A stretch of DNA of 62,396 nt from Rubrivivax sp. (GCA_014859905.1 JACZKT010000512.1:1-62396); one strand, 5' to 3'; positions 12,091 through 22,066 are shown, numbered from the stretch's first letter. Notes: a model not told the origin generated them from the letters alone. Made by a program: numbers and translations.

Positions 12091-13098
12091 TCAGCTGCCT
12101 GGCAGTTCGTGGATCTCAGGGAAGAACAGGTCCTTCCAGCTGGCCGGGCTGTTCTTCAGCGTTCCGACCTTGTTCATGAACTGCGCGTACGGCAGCAAGC
12201 GCTGAGGCGCCAGCGTGTACTCGACCTGCGGGTCGTTCATCATCTTCAGGATCTGTTCGACGGACTCCTTGCCGCCCCCTTCCTTGACATACATCTCGGC
12301 GGCGCGTCGCTTGTCGGCATTGATGGATGCAGTCGCCTCGCGCAGGGCGTCGAGCACGGCCCGGTAGACCTTGGGGTTGGCCTCACGGAACTTGTTGGTG
12401 GCCCACACCATGAGGAAGGTGTTCGGACCGCCCATGATGTCGTAGGAGTTCAGCACCGTACGCACGCCAGGGCTGGCCAGTGCCGTGTATTGAAAGGGCG
12501 GCGACGTGAACAGGGACGTGATCTCGGCCGAGCCAGAGATCAGCGTCTGCAGGCCCTCGGGGTGCGGCAGATTCACCATCAACGGGTTGAGCTTGCGAAA
12601 GTTCTCGATGCCGAACTCCTTCGAGACCGCCATTTGCAGGTACACCGTCTGCACCGAAGACCCGGCGCCGGCCATCGAGATGCGGTCCTTCTCGGTGAAG
12701 TCGCGCACCGTCTTGATGGAGGGGTTACGCGTCACCAGAAGGTTCGGCATCGAAGAGAGTGCGGCGACGCCGCGCACATCCAGCGACGTACGCGTCTTGT
12801 CCCAAAGGATGATGGCCGGCCCAGTGCCCCCCGACGCGAAGTGCAGCCCGCCGGAAAGCAATGCATCGTTGGCCGCTGCACCGGCCGCCAGACGCATCCA
12901 GGACACCTTGGTGCTGGCCATATTGGTCTTAGCCAGATGCTTCTCCACCAGCTTGTCGACCTGCATCACTGTCAGCGGCAGGTAGCCGATGCCGTATTGC
13001 GAAGCCAGCTTGACCTCGTCGACTTCGGCGCGGGCAAGGCCACCGAAGCTCAGGGCGGCAGCGGCCAGCAGGCTGCCGATCAGGGTTCTCTTGTCCAT
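12091..13098 (-). CDS. ABC transporter substrate-binding protein (NitT/TauT type)
   Basis: Signal peptide then EVKLASQYGIGYLPLTVMQVDKLVEKH...ASGGTGPAIILWDKT. Confidence 0.88.
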   Translation of the reverse strand: MDKRTLIGSLLAAAALSFGGLARAEVDEVKLASQYGIGYLPLTVMQVDKLVEKHLAKTNMASTKVSWMRLAAGAAANDALLSGGLHFASGGTGPAIILWDKTRTSLDVRGVAALSSMPNLLVTRNPSIKTVRDFTEKDRISMAGAGSSVQTVYLQMAVSKEFGIENFRKLNPLMVNLPHPEGLQTLISGSAEITSLFTSPPFQYTALASPGVRTVLNSYDIMGGPNTFLMVWATNKFREANPKVYRAVLDALREATASINADKRRAAEMYVKEGGGKESVEQILKMMNDPQVEYTLAPQRLLPYAQFMNKVGTLKNSPASWKDLFFPEIHELPGS

Positions 13099-13174
13099 TG
13101 CCTTGTCTCCTTGGTTTTAGGTCGATCAGGGTGGCGGCGCCACCTCGCCCCTGCGCCGGATGGCGCCGATCGGT

Positions 13175-14779
13175 TCAAGGGCGCACTCCAAACTTGGGCT
13201 TCGGGCCGAGCGTGGTCAGCAGCCGGCCTTGCGCCGCATCGATGAAACGGCACAGATATGGGCGCGTCTCACGGGGGTCGATGATTTCTTCAACACCAAA
13301 GGCCTCGGCGGTGCGGTAGGGCGACGCAAGGGCTCGCAACTCGGCCTCGATCTCGCGCTCGCGACTCTTGGGGTCGGCCGCGTTGGCGATGTCCTTTCGG
13401 AAGGCAGCAGCTACGCCGCCCTCGATGGGCAGCGAGCCCCACTCGGCGCTGGGCCACGCGATCTTCAGGTCAAGGCCGTTCTTGTCGGTGGTCCCCATGC
13501 CGGCCATCCCGTAGCACTTGCGGATGACCACCGTGTAGATGGGCACGGTTGCCTGCAGACCCACGTAGACACTGCGCATGCCCTCGCGCAGCGTGGCGGC
13601 GGCCTCGGCGTCCTTGCCCACCATGAAGCCTGGGACGTCCACGAAGAAGATCAGCGGAATGTGAAAGCAGTCGCAGAGTTCGACGAAGTGGGTCTGCTTG
13701 CGCGCGGCACGAACGTCGATGGCCCCGCCATAGATCATCGGATTGTTGGCGACGATGCCCACCACCTTGCCATTCATGCGGGCCAGGCAGGTGATCACGG
13801 CCTTGCCGAAGCTGGGCTGGATTTCGAAGACCGAATCCCGGTCCGCCACCAGGCGAACCAGCTTCTTCATGTCGTAGGGCGTGCGACGGCTCTCGGGGAC
13901 GATGCGGGCCAGCGCGTCTTCGCAGCGGTCGACGCGGTCGTCGCAGTGCACCACCGGCGGCGACTCCCACACGTTCTGCGGCATGTAGCTGAGGTAGCGT
14001 CGAATGAGCTCGAAGCAGTGCTTCTCGTCGTTGGCCACGTTGTCGATCGTGCCCGCCACGTCGGCCGCGATACCGGGCCCGCCCAGCTCTTCCTTCGTGA
14101 CCTTCTGGCCGAGCGAGCGCTCCACCACAGGAGGGGCCGCGGCGAAGACCTGGCTCGTGTTCTTCACCATCACCGACCAGTGCGCCAGGATGGCCCGCCC
14201 CGCCGGACCCCCGGCGGCAGTGCCCAGCACCGCACAGACCACCGGCACTTCACCCATCAACTGCACCGACCTCTCAAAGCCGTGCACGCCAGGGAAGACG
14301 GAGTGTCCGCGGCGGTTGATGGAGGTGACGCTGCCACCCGCACCGTCGATCAGGTTCACGAGCGGCAGGCGGTATTGGTGCGCCAGGTCTTCGACGAAGC
14401 CGCCTTGCCCGCCCTTCTTGCGGTCGCCGCTCCAGCTGGTGCCGCCGCGTACCGTGAAGTCTTCGCCGCCGACCGCCACGGGCCGGTTGCCGATGGAGGC
14501 CAGCCCCATCACGTACGGGGCGGGTATCACGCCGATCAGCTTGTCGCCTTCGTAGCGGCCTTGGCCCGTGAGCTTGCCGACCTCCTGAAACGAACTCTCG
14601 TCGACCAGTCCGCCGATGCGCTCGCGAATCGTCAGCCTTCCTTGCTCGTGGTGTTTGGCCACGGCAGCCTCGCCCCCCAATTGCTCGGCCTGGGCACGGC
14701 GAAAACGCAGTTCCGCCAAGCTTGCATCGTCGGCGTCCGTCGCCACTTCTTGACCAGGGTGGGTGGAAGCCGAGGTCAT
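13175..14779 (-). CDS. Acyl-CoA carboxylase carboxyltransferase (beta) subunit 1
   Basis: PccB/AccD-like: RLTIRERIGGLVDESSFQEVG, VGIVANNPMIYGGAIDV, FFVDVPGFMVGKDAE. Confidence 0.92.
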   Translation of the reverse strand: MTSASTHPGQEVATDADDASLAELRFRRAQAEQLGGEAAVAKHHEQGRLTIRERIGGLVDESSFQEVGKLTGQGRYEGDKLIGVIPAPYVMGLASIGNRPVAVGGEDFTVRGGTSWSGDRKKGGQGGFVEDLAHQYRLPLVNLIDGAGGSVTSINRRGHSVFPGVHGFERSVQLMGEVPVVCAVLGTAAGGPAGRAILAHWSVMVKNTSQVFAAAPPVVERSLGQKVTKEELGGPGIAADVAGTIDNVANDEKHCFELIRRYLSYMPQNVWESPPVVHCDDRVDRCEDALARIVPESRRTPYDMKKLVRLVADRDSVFEIQPSFGKAVITCLARMNGKVVGIVANNPMIYGGAIDVRAARKQTHFVELCDCFHIPLIFFVDVPGFMVGKDAEAAATLREGMRSVYVGLQATVPIYTVVIRKCYGMAGMGTTDKNGLDLKIAWPSAEWGSLPIEGGVAAAFRKDIANAADPKSREREIEAELRALASPYRTAEAFGVEEIIDPRETRPYLCRFIDAAQGRLLTTLGPKPKFGVRP

Positions 14780-14781
14780 CG

Positions 14782-15003
14782 TCAGGCTTCCAGCACCGCA
14801 ACGACCTGCCCTTCACGGACGGCCGCGCCCTCGGTCACGCTCAACTCCACCAAGGTGCCGCCGTCTTCAGCCAGCACCGGAATCTCCATCTTCATGGATT
14901 CGAGAATCATGATCGTGTCGCCCGCCTCCAGGCGGGTGCCCACGGCGGCCACGATCTTCCACACGGACCCCGTTACATCTGCCTTCGCTTCGGTCTTGCT
15001 CAC
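14782..15003 (-). CDS. Stand-alone biotinyl-domain protein (BCCP), 73 aa
   Basis: Biotinylation motif ESMKMEIPV within a lipoyl/biotinyl fold. Confidence 0.93.
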   Translation of the reverse strand: MSKTEAKADVTGSVWKIVAAVGTRLEAGDTIMILESMKMEIPVLAEDGGTLVELSVTEGAAVREGQVVAVLEA

Positions 15004-15039
15004 TGCGGCTCCTGACGTTGTGTTCGTAATGCCGCCGGC

Positions 15040-16401
15040 TCAGGCGCGCACGGGATGGTTCATCACATCAGCCAGCAGGCCGGTATGGACGTCGCCGGCT
15101 CGGAACTCCGGCGATGCCAGAATTTCCAGGAGCGCGGGAATGTTGTTCTTGACACCTTCGATGCGAAAGGCGCGCAAGGCCTTCATCAGGCGTTCGATGG
15201 CCTCGTCGCGCGTGGCCGCATGCACGATCACCTTGGCGAGCAGCGGGTCGTAGTGCGGCGTGACTTCCTGGCCCTGGTCATAACCGCACTCGACGCGAAC
15301 ATCGGGGTCGCATGGCGGAACGAACACGTCCAGCCGACCGGGCGAAGGCAAGAACCGCTTGGGATCCTCGGCATACACGCGCGCCTGGATGGCGTGCCCG
15401 CTGCACGGAATGGAGGAGGGAAGGATATCGCCCAGACGCTCACCGGCGGCCGAGCGGACCTGGGCCGCCACCAAGTCGACACCGCTGATCTCCTCGGTTA
15501 CGCCGTGCTCGACCTGCAAGCGCGTGTTCATTTCCAGGAAGCTGAATTCGCCGTCGAGACCCATCAGCATCTCGACGGTGCCTATGTTGTCGTAGCCCAT
15601 GGTCCGCAGCGTCTGCGCAATTCGCTCGGCAAGCGCCCCCACGATCTTCCGGTCGATGCCCGGTGCCGGCGACTCCTCGATGAGCTTCTGGTGGCGGCGC
15701 TGCACCGAACAGTCCCGCTCGTGCAGGTGAACCACGCCGCCATGTCGATCGCCCAGGATCTGGAACTCGACGTGGCGGGGGCGGTCCACCAGGCGCTCGA
15801 GGTACACCTCGGCGTTGGCAAAACCGCGCTGCGCCATGGACGAAGCCCGTTCTATCGCACCCAGCAGCTCTTGCGGCGATCGCGCGGGCAGCATGCCGAT
15901 GCCGCCGCCGCCAGAAGCCGGCTTCACCAGGACGGGGTAGCCAATGGCCTGGGCAGCTCGGAGCATCGCATCGGCATCGCCCGAGAGCACGGCCGAACCG
16001 TGTCCGACGGGCATGCCGTGCCGCGCTGCCAGTTCGCGGGCACGGGTCTTGTGGCCCATGGCTTCGATCCAGCGCGGGGACGGTCCGATGAAGCGTGCGC
16101 CAGTGGCCTCGACTTGCGCAGCGAAGACCGCGTTCTCCGACAGGAATCCGTAACCCGGATGCAGGCCATCGGCACCCGTTCGACGCACGACGTCTAGCAG
16201 TGCGTCGACGTTCAGGTAGCTTTCGCGTGCCGGCGCCGGCCCGATGCGCACGGCTTCCTGCGCCAGAGACAGGTAGGACGCGCCCGCATCGGCATCGGAG
16301 TAGACCGCCACCGAGGGAACGCCCATGGCGCGCAGAGAACGCAACACCCGAGCCGCCACAGCACCCCGGTTGGCAACCACGACCTTCTTGAACATGGCCA
16401 T
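15040..16401 (-). CDS. Biotin carboxylase (AccC-like)
   Basis: VVVANRGAVAARVLRSLRAMG, LHPGYGFLSENAVFA, VLVKPASGGGGIGM, ERDCSVQRRHQKLIEESPAP, FLEMNTRLQVEHGVTE. Confidence 0.95.
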   Translation of the reverse strand: MAMFKKVVVANRGAVAARVLRSLRAMGVPSVAVYSDADAGASYLSLAQEAVRIGPAPARESYLNVDALLDVVRRTGADGLHPGYGFLSENAVFAAQVEATGARFIGPSPRWIEAMGHKTRARELAARHGMPVGHGSAVLSGDADAMLRAAQAIGYPVLVKPASGGGGIGMLPARSPQELLGAIERASSMAQRGFANAEVYLERLVDRPRHVEFQILGDRHGGVVHLHERDCSVQRRHQKLIEESPAPGIDRKIVGALAERIAQTLRTMGYDNIGTVEMLMGLDGEFSFLEMNTRLQVEHGVTEEISGVDLVAAQVRSAAGERLGDILPSSIPCSGHAIQARVYAEDPKRFLPSPGRLDVFVPPCDPDVRVECGYDQGQEVTPHYDPLLAKVIVHAATRDEAIERLMKALRAFRIEGVKNNIPALLEILASPEFRAGDVHTGLLADVMNHPVRA

Positions 16402-16403
16402 GG

Positions 16404-17963
16404 TCAGAAGCTCGTCGGCCAGTTGGCCAGGCGGTGCTCGCCGATGCCGTTGCTCAGACGGCTGCGGTACACCTCCAGCATTCGAATGAGATGTGCGCGG
16501 GTGTGCGCCGGGTCGATGACCGACTGCACTGCATAGATGGAGGCGGCGTCCCAGATCTCATTGCCGCGGTTCATGTCGGCGAGGGCTTCGTCGAAGCCGG
16601 GATCGCCAGCGTCCAGGCCACGCACGACCTTCACAGCAAACCGCGGGTCCATGAAGCTGACCTCGGCGGTCGGCCATGCAACAACCTCGTCCGAGTTCTT
16701 GCCGCCACCCATGTTGAGGTAGGCCTGACCGTAGCTCTTTCGCAGGATGACCGACAGTTTGGGCACCGTCATCAGCGAGAGCGCGTTCATCATGTTCATG
16801 ATCTTGCCGGGGGCGCGCTTGCGCTCGGCCTCGGCACCGATCACGAATCCGGGCGTGTCCACGAAGGTCAGCACCGGAATGTTGAACGAGTCACAGAGCA
16901 CCAGGAAGCTGGTGATCTTCTCGCAAGCCTCCGTGTCCAGCGCGCCACCCTTGACCAAGGGGTTGTTGGCCACGATGCCCACGCTTCGCCCGTCCAGACG
17001 CGCCAGGCCGGTGACCGCCACCTTGCCGAAGCGCGCCTTCAGTTCGAAGAAGCTGCCCTTGTCGACGATGGTGCGCACGATGGTTCGCACGTCGTACACC
17101 TGCGTGCGCCGCTGCGGCAGCAAACTCAGGATGCCCGCCATTTCGGAGCCGGAGCCTTCCGGTACCGCATGCACTGGCGGCATTTCGTTCTGATGCCCGG
17201 GCAGATACGACAGAAAGGTCTTAATGGCGTCGAGCGCCTGCTCGTCGGTGTCCACGACGAGGTCGGCAAAACCGGTGATCTCGGCATGCATTCGCCAGCC
17301 ACCCAGGTCTTCGGGATCGACCTCTTCCTTGATGGCCAAGGAAGTCAGCATCGCGCTGGACACCGCCAGCACGGCGCCCTTGCGGATGACGCAGAAGTCC
17401 GAGAGCACCGCATACCAGGACGACGAACCGTAGGAGTACCCCAGCGTGGCCGATGCCCAGGGCGTCTCCCGGGTTCGCAGGTACTGCGTGCCATCGTTGC
17501 CAAGCAAGGCTCCCATGCCCCGCGAACCCATGGTGTCGGGCATGCGCGCGCCAGACGATTCGCCGAGGAAGACCAGCGGCAGGCCGCGGCGCGTGGCCAC
17601 CTGCTTCATATGGGCGATCTTGCGGCCGTTGGTGCTGCTGCTGGATGCGCCCATCACGGTGAAATCGTTGACGACGAGTGCCGTTTCGCGTGACTGGACG
17701 CGGCCGAAGCCGGCGATCTTGCCGTCGGCAGGGGTCTTCTCGCGATCGGCGGCATTGGTCGCCGAGGTGCCGAAGAGGCCCGACTCGATGAAGCTGCCGC
17801 GATCGCACAGATAGTCGATGCGCTCGCGGGCGTTCAGCACACCCTGGGCCTTGCGGCGCGACAGCTTGCCTTCGCCGCCCATGGCCAGGGCAGCTGCCTC
17901 GCGTCGGTGGAATTCGGCCATCGTGGCCTCGGTGGCGGAGAGGGTCGGGTGGACTGGGGTCAT
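16404..17963 (-). CDS. Acyl-CoA carboxylase carboxyltransferase (beta) subunit 2
   Basis: LNARERIDYLCDRGSFIESG, FLGESSGARMPD, VGIVANNPLVKGGALD, TFVDTPGFVIGAEAER; ATGA overlap with upstream CoA-transferase sets start. Confidence 0.92.
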   Translation of the reverse strand: MTPVHPTLSATEATMAEFHRREAAALAMGGEGKLSRRKAQGVLNARERIDYLCDRGSFIESGLFGTSATNAADREKTPADGKIAGFGRVQSRETALVVNDFTVMGASSSSTNGRKIAHMKQVATRRGLPLVFLGESSGARMPDTMGSRGMGALLGNDGTQYLRTRETPWASATLGYSYGSSSWYAVLSDFCVIRKGAVLAVSSAMLTSLAIKEEVDPEDLGGWRMHAEITGFADLVVDTDEQALDAIKTFLSYLPGHQNEMPPVHAVPEGSGSEMAGILSLLPQRRTQVYDVRTIVRTIVDKGSFFELKARFGKVAVTGLARLDGRSVGIVANNPLVKGGALDTEACEKITSFLVLCDSFNIPVLTFVDTPGFVIGAEAERKRAPGKIMNMMNALSLMTVPKLSVILRKSYGQAYLNMGGGKNSDEVVAWPTAEVSFMDPRFAVKVVRGLDAGDPGFDEALADMNRGNEIWDAASIYAVQSVIDPAHTRAHLIRMLEVYRSRLSNGIGEHRLANWPTSF

Positions 17964-19231
17964 ACCTTGCCCTGGGTGGCAGTGGCGGGGCCGCACAGGA
18001 CGACGCCTGAGGCGGACAGTTCGGCAATGCGCTCGTCCGGCAGGCCCAGCACGGAACGCAGGACCTGTCGGGTGTCCTGCCCTACGCGGTGTCCGCTGTG
18101 GCGCACCGTGCCGGGCGTGTCGGACAGGCGCGGCACGACATTCGCCATGGCGACACCACCAAGTTCATCGTCGGGCGCTTCCACGATGGCGCGGCGGGCT
18201 TCGTAGTGCGGGTCGGCGAAGATGTCGGCGATAGTGAAGATGCGCGTTGCCGGCACGCTCGCCCGGGCCAACACGGATTCCAGCGTGGCCAGCTGGTGGG
18301 CCGTGGTCCACTGGCCTATGAGCTCGTCGAGCTCGTCGTCGTGCTTCGAGCGGGACACCGCATCCTTGAATCGCGGGTCGTCGGCCAGCGCTGGCTGCGC
18401 CATTGCCACCGCAAGGCGCCGGAACACGGCGTCGCCCATCGCCGTGATGTGGATGTAGCTGTCGTCACCCGTCGGGTAGAGGTTGTTCGGCGTGCTCTCG
18501 GGCAGGCGCGAGCCAGCGCGCATGGCGACATGCCCCAGCTTCTGATGCGCTGGAATCCAGGGCTCCATGAAGCTGAAGGCACACTCATAAAGTGCCGCAT
18601 CGATGCACTGACCGCGCCCAGTGCGGTGCCTGGCCAGCAGCGCCATGCTGGCGCCGAAGGCTGCATACAGGCCGGTGATGTAATCGGTCATCGACACGGC
18701 GACGCGCGACGGAGCGCGATCCGGGTCTCCCGTCAGGTGCCTCAGGCCACTGACGGCCTCGCCTATGACGCCGTAGCCGGCACGCTGGCTGTAGGGGCCG
18801 GTCTGACCGAATCCACTGATGCGCACCATCACGAGCCCGGGATTCCGCGCAGACAGTGCCTCATATCCCAGGCCCCACTTCTCCAGGGCACCGGGGCGGA
18901 AGTTCTCCACGAGCACGTCGCACTTGGTGGCAAGCTCGGCCACCAGGGCCTGGCCGTCTGGCTTGCGCAGATCAATGGACACCAGCTCCTTGTTCCTGAA
19001 GATGCTGGCGGCATAGAGCGACTTGCCCTGAAAGCGCTTGCCCATCGTCCGAACCGGGTCGCCTTCAGGAGGCTCGATCTTGATGACTTCGGCCCCGAAG
19101 TCAGCCAGCAGGCGGCCGCAGAAGGGGCCCGCTACCGTGGACCCGATCTCAAGCACGCGCATGCCGACCAGTGGGCCGCTGCGGCCATCGACGCGGGCGG
19201 CGCCAAAAGGTGAACTGGGCATTTCGCTCAT
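17960..19231 (-). CDS. CaiB/BaiF family CoA-transferase (class III)
   Basis: VLEIGSTVAGPFCGRLLADFGAEVIKIEPPEGDPVR; DVLVENFRPGALEKWGLGYEAL. Confidence 0.94.
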   Translation of the reverse strand: MSEMPSSPFGAARVDGRSGPLVGMRVLEIGSTVAGPFCGRLLADFGAEVIKIEPPEGDPVRTMGKRFQGKSLYAASIFRNKELVSIDLRKPDGQALVAELATKCDVLVENFRPGALEKWGLGYEALSARNPGLVMVRISGFGQTGPYSQRAGYGVIGEAVSGLRHLTGDPDRAPSRVAVSMTDYITGLYAAFGASMALLARHRTGRGQCIDAALYECAFSFMEPWIPAHQKLGHVAMRAGSRLPESTPNNLYPTGDDSYIHITAMGDAVFRRLAVAMAQPALADDPRFKDAVSRSKHDDELDELIGQWTTAHQLATLESVLARASVPATRIFTIADIFADPHYEARRAIVEAPDDELGGVAMANVVPRLSDTPGTVRHSGHRVGQDTRQVLRSVLGLPDERIAELSASGVVLCGPATATQGKV

Positions 19232-19241
19232 TGGCCACCCG

Positions 19242-19970
19242 CTACATCAGGTACTTCTGGTAGCGCATCAGGCAGTCCTTGGCGCTGCGCATGTTGCAGC
19301 GGCGAAGGCGCTCGGCCGCTTCGGCGTCACCCTGCCGCATGGCTTGCAGCACGGCCTGATGCTCTTGCAGCCCCACCTTTGCGCGACCCGGCAGGATGAT
19401 GATTCGACGAATCAGCACCTGGGTCTTCTCGTAGATGCTGTCCAGCATCTGCGTCAGGACCGGGTTAGCCGCCGCGGTCTGCGACCGACGCCGAAAAAGT
19501 TCGTAGCCGGCAATGAAGGCGTCGAAGTCGGAGTTGTCGGCATAGCCCACCATGGGGCCGTGGAACAGGTCAACCAGGTCCTGCCAGGACTCAGGCTGCG
19601 ACTTTTCCGTGGCAAGACGCGTACACAGGCCTTCGAGAACCTCCCGCGTGTCGTAGATGTGGAGGACCTGGGACATTTCCAGCCGCATCACCACCGCACC
19701 GCGGTTGGGGATGCGCTCGATCAGGCCCCGCTGCTCGAGAGCCGCGAGGGCCTCGCGTACGGCGGTGCGCGGCGCATTGAACTCTTCGGCCAAGTCCTGT
19801 TCCAGCAGCTTGGAGCCGGGAGGCACCTGTTGGCTCGCGATGCGGTCGCGCAGCGCATCGACGAGCTCCTGGATGCGGTTGGCGGGAATGGCCAGTGGTG
19901 GCTGCGCCTGCGCCTTTGTGCGCGCCATGGGGGTTGCTGGATCTTTGGTTCGACTCATGACAGTCTCCAT
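19242..19970 (-). CDS. GntR family transcriptional regulator (FadR subfamily)
   Basis: ALRDRIASQQVPPGSKLLEQDLAEEFNAPRTAVREALAALEQRGLIERIPNRGAVV wHTH; FCD-like C-terminus. Confidence 0.93.
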   Translation of the reverse strand: METVMSRTKDPATPMARTKAQAQPPLAIPANRIQELVDALRDRIASQQVPPGSKLLEQDLAEEFNAPRTAVREALAALEQRGLIERIPNRGAVVMRLEMSQVLHIYDTREVLEGLCTRLATEKSQPESWQDLVDLFHGPMVGYADNSDFDAFIAGYELFRRRSQTAAANPVLTQMLDSIYEKTQVLIRRIIILPGRAKVGLQEHQAVLQAMRQGDAEAAERLRRCNMRSAKDCLMRYQKYLM

Positions 19971-19973
19971 GCT

Positions 19974-19993
19974 CTACAGAAACAATTCTGTAG
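19974..19993. promoter_or_regulatory. Palindromic operator-like site CTACAGAA-acaa-TTCTGTAG
   Basis: Perfect 8-bp arms with 4-nt spacer, between divergent GntR gene and TauE gene. Confidence 0.65.
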
Positions 19994-20074
19994 ACAATAG
20001 TGTTTACGCCGATGTGACAGTCAATTTGGGTGGCATCCAATGCCCTGCATGGCTCACCCTTACGCTGGACCGGC

Positions 20075-20839
20075 ATGACCATCGACGCGTCGGTGGCCGT
20101 GCAGATCGTTGTCGGCGCCCTGGTGGCTGGCCTCATCCAGGGCATCTCGGGGTTTGCCTTCGGCCTCATCGCCACGTCGCTATGGGCGTGGTCCATCGAG
20201 CCTCAGCTCGTGGTACCGACGGTCATCTTCGGCTCCTTCCTCGGGCAGATGATCTCGATCAACAGCGTGCGCAAGAACATTCGCGCGGCACGCGTCGGCC
20301 CGTTTCTGATCGGCGGCTTGCTGGGCGTGCCCGTTGGCGCTGCCCTGCTGCCCCTGCTGAACGCCAGCGTGTTCCGCCTCGCCGTGGGGAGCGTTCTGGT
20401 CGCGTACTGCTCGGTGGTCTTGACCGGCGTGCGCCTGCCTCGGATCACTCACGGAGGTCGCGCCGGCGACCTGCTCGTGGGTTGGACCGCAGGCATGATG
20501 GGGGGCGCCAGCGCCTTGTCGGGCCCCCCCATGACGCTGTGGTGTGCGATGCGAGGCTGGTCAAAGGACGAACAGCGCGCGACCTATCAGTCATTCTTCA
20601 TCGTCACCCAGATCCTGACGATGACGCTTTACGTCGCCACCGGGGTGATCAACAGCCACTCGGTGCAGTTGTTCGGACTGGTGGGGCCACCCATCGTATT
20701 GGCGTCGTGGGTCGGGTCGCGCTGGTACAAGGGCCTGTCGGACGCCACGTTCACCCGCTACCTGTTCCTGCTGCTACTGCTGTCGGGGCTGACACTGGTG
20801 TCGGCGTCGACTTTCAAGCTGGTGAGCGCTTTGCCTTAA
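20075..20839 (+). CDS. TauE/SafE family membrane transporter
   Basis: Multi-TM; GFAFGLIATSLWAWSIEPQLVVPTVIFGSFLGQ; GWTAGMMGGASALSGPPMTLWC. Confidence 0.88.
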   Translation: MTIDASVAVQIVVGALVAGLIQGISGFAFGLIATSLWAWSIEPQLVVPTVIFGSFLGQMISINSVRKNIRAARVGPFLIGGLLGVPVGAALLPLLNASVFRLAVGSVLVAYCSVVLTGVRLPRITHGGRAGDLLVGWTAGMMGGASALSGPPMTLWCAMRGWSKDEQRATYQSFFIVTQILTMTLYVATGVINSHSVQLFGLVGPPIVLASWVGSRWYKGLSDATFTRYLFLLLLLSGLTLVSASTFKLVSALP

Positions 20840-21081
20840 GTCGCCCGCAGCGGACGAGGCCGACTCGCCGACACCGATATCGTGTATCTCTCGCAACGAT
20901 GTGAATGGCTGAATGTGGCCCGTAGACTGCAGGTTGGCAAGCTCGATTCTGTCGAACTCACCTCGAAACCGCCGCCTTCAGGTTCCAATTACACGTGGGA
21001 CATCACTGGCTGTCACGCGGCGGTGGGTTATGGTTCGGTCTGTGTTCTCCGGGCTACGGGTCCTGCTGGTCTGTCCGGCGC

Positions 21082-21400
21082 TCAGGCCGGCATCACGAAG
21101 CGCTCGCCCCGGCTAAGCATCGCCCAGGCCGTGCGGGCGTTCTTGGCGGCAATCGCCACCACCGCTCGCCAGTACCCTCGCCGCTCGGGCAGCTTGAACG
21201 TCCAGCGGTTGACGCTTTCGGCCTTGCCCTTGGCCGCATTGGGCAGCGATCTCGCACCCAGGATGACCAGTGTTCTCAGGGAGGCGTGCCCTGCCTTGGC
21301 GACGCGCCCCAACCGGGTCTTGCCACCCGAGCTGCAGTGCCCGGGCCTCGACCCCTGGCAGGGAGTGCAGACGGTCGCGAGCAGCCCTGAACCAGGCGCC
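21082..21400 (-). pseudogene. IS110-family transposase C-terminal remnant
   Basis: GRVAKAGHASLRTLVILGARSLPNAAKGK...AAKNARTAWAMLSRGERF matches the IS110/IS116/IS902 C-terminal pattern; rest of gene absent or frameshifted. Confidence 0.75.
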
Positions 21401-21406
21401 TCGCGA

Positions 21407-22066
21407 TCAAGCCCGAATCGGCAGACCTACGTACCGCTCCAAGTCGGCATGCTCGAGACCGGGGACCCTGTCGATGAGCCGCAGGCCTTGCGGCGTGCAC
21501 TCGAGGGTGGCGAGGTCGGAGTAGATGCGCTTCACGCATGCAATGCCGGTGAGCGGGTAGGTGCAGGTGCGCACCACCTTGCTAAGGCCCGTCTTGCTCA
21601 GCAGATCCATCATGACCCAGGTCTGCTTGGCGCCTATGGCCAGGTCCATCGCACCGCCCACGGCTGGAATCGCGCCGAGCTCGCCAGTGCTCCAGTTGGC
21701 CAGGTCGCCGGTGCAGGAGACCTGGAATGCGCCCAGTACGGAGATGTCGATGTGGCCGCCTCGCATCATCGCGAAGCTGTCCGCATGATGGAAGTAGGCA
21801 CCGCCAGGCAGCAGGGTTACGGGCTGCTTGCCGGCGTTGATGAGGTCGTAGTCCTCCTGTCCCTCTACAGGTGCCGGGCCAATTCCGAGGATGCCGTTCT
21901 CGCTGTGCAGCATGACCTCTCGGTGGGCGGGGATGAAATTGGCCACCGAAGTTGGCATGCCAATGCCGAGGTTCACATAGGCCCCGTCTGGGATGTCCAT
22001 CGCGACCCGCCGGGCCAATTCGCTCTTGTTGCGTCGGGCGTAGCTGCTCATCGCCGTCTGCCTCAC
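21407..22066 (-). CDS. 3-oxoacid CoA-transferase subunit B
   Basis: GAYVNLGIGMPTSVANFIPAHREVMLHSENGILGIGP; MRGGHIDISVLGAFQV. Confidence 0.93.
   Translation of the reverse strand: MRQTAMSSYARRNKSELARRVAMDIPDGAYVNLGIGMPTSVANFIPAHREVMLHSENGILGIGPAPVEGQEDYDLINAGKQPVTLLPGGAYFHHADSFAMMRGGHIDISVLGAFQVSCTGDLANWSTGELGAIPAVGGAMDLAIGAKQTWVMMDLLSKTGLSKVVRTCTYPLTGIACVKRIYSDLATLECTPQGLRLIDRVPGLEHADLERYVGLPIRA

Noticed and set aside
11980-13245. 421-aa plus-strand ORF opposite the ABC ATPase/substrate-binding genes
   Set aside because: Antisense artefact of GC-rich coding sequence; no recognisable domain.
13160-15253. 697-aa plus-strand ORF opposite the carboxyltransferase and BCCP genes
   Set aside because: Shadow ORF of high-GC coding DNA; composition typical of antisense reading (His/Arg/Gly-rich) and the minus strand has clear families.
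16434-17693. 419-aa plus-strand ORF opposite carboxyltransferase 2
   Set aside because: Antisense shadow; His/Gln/Arg-rich without motifs.
20940-21080. Possible relation of GAAACCGCCGCCTTCAGG (about 20967) to AGGCGGCGGTTTCAAG (about 7166) as inverted copies of one mobile-element end
   Set aside because: Shared stretch is only about 13 bp in a GC-rich context and flanks do not match; likely chance.
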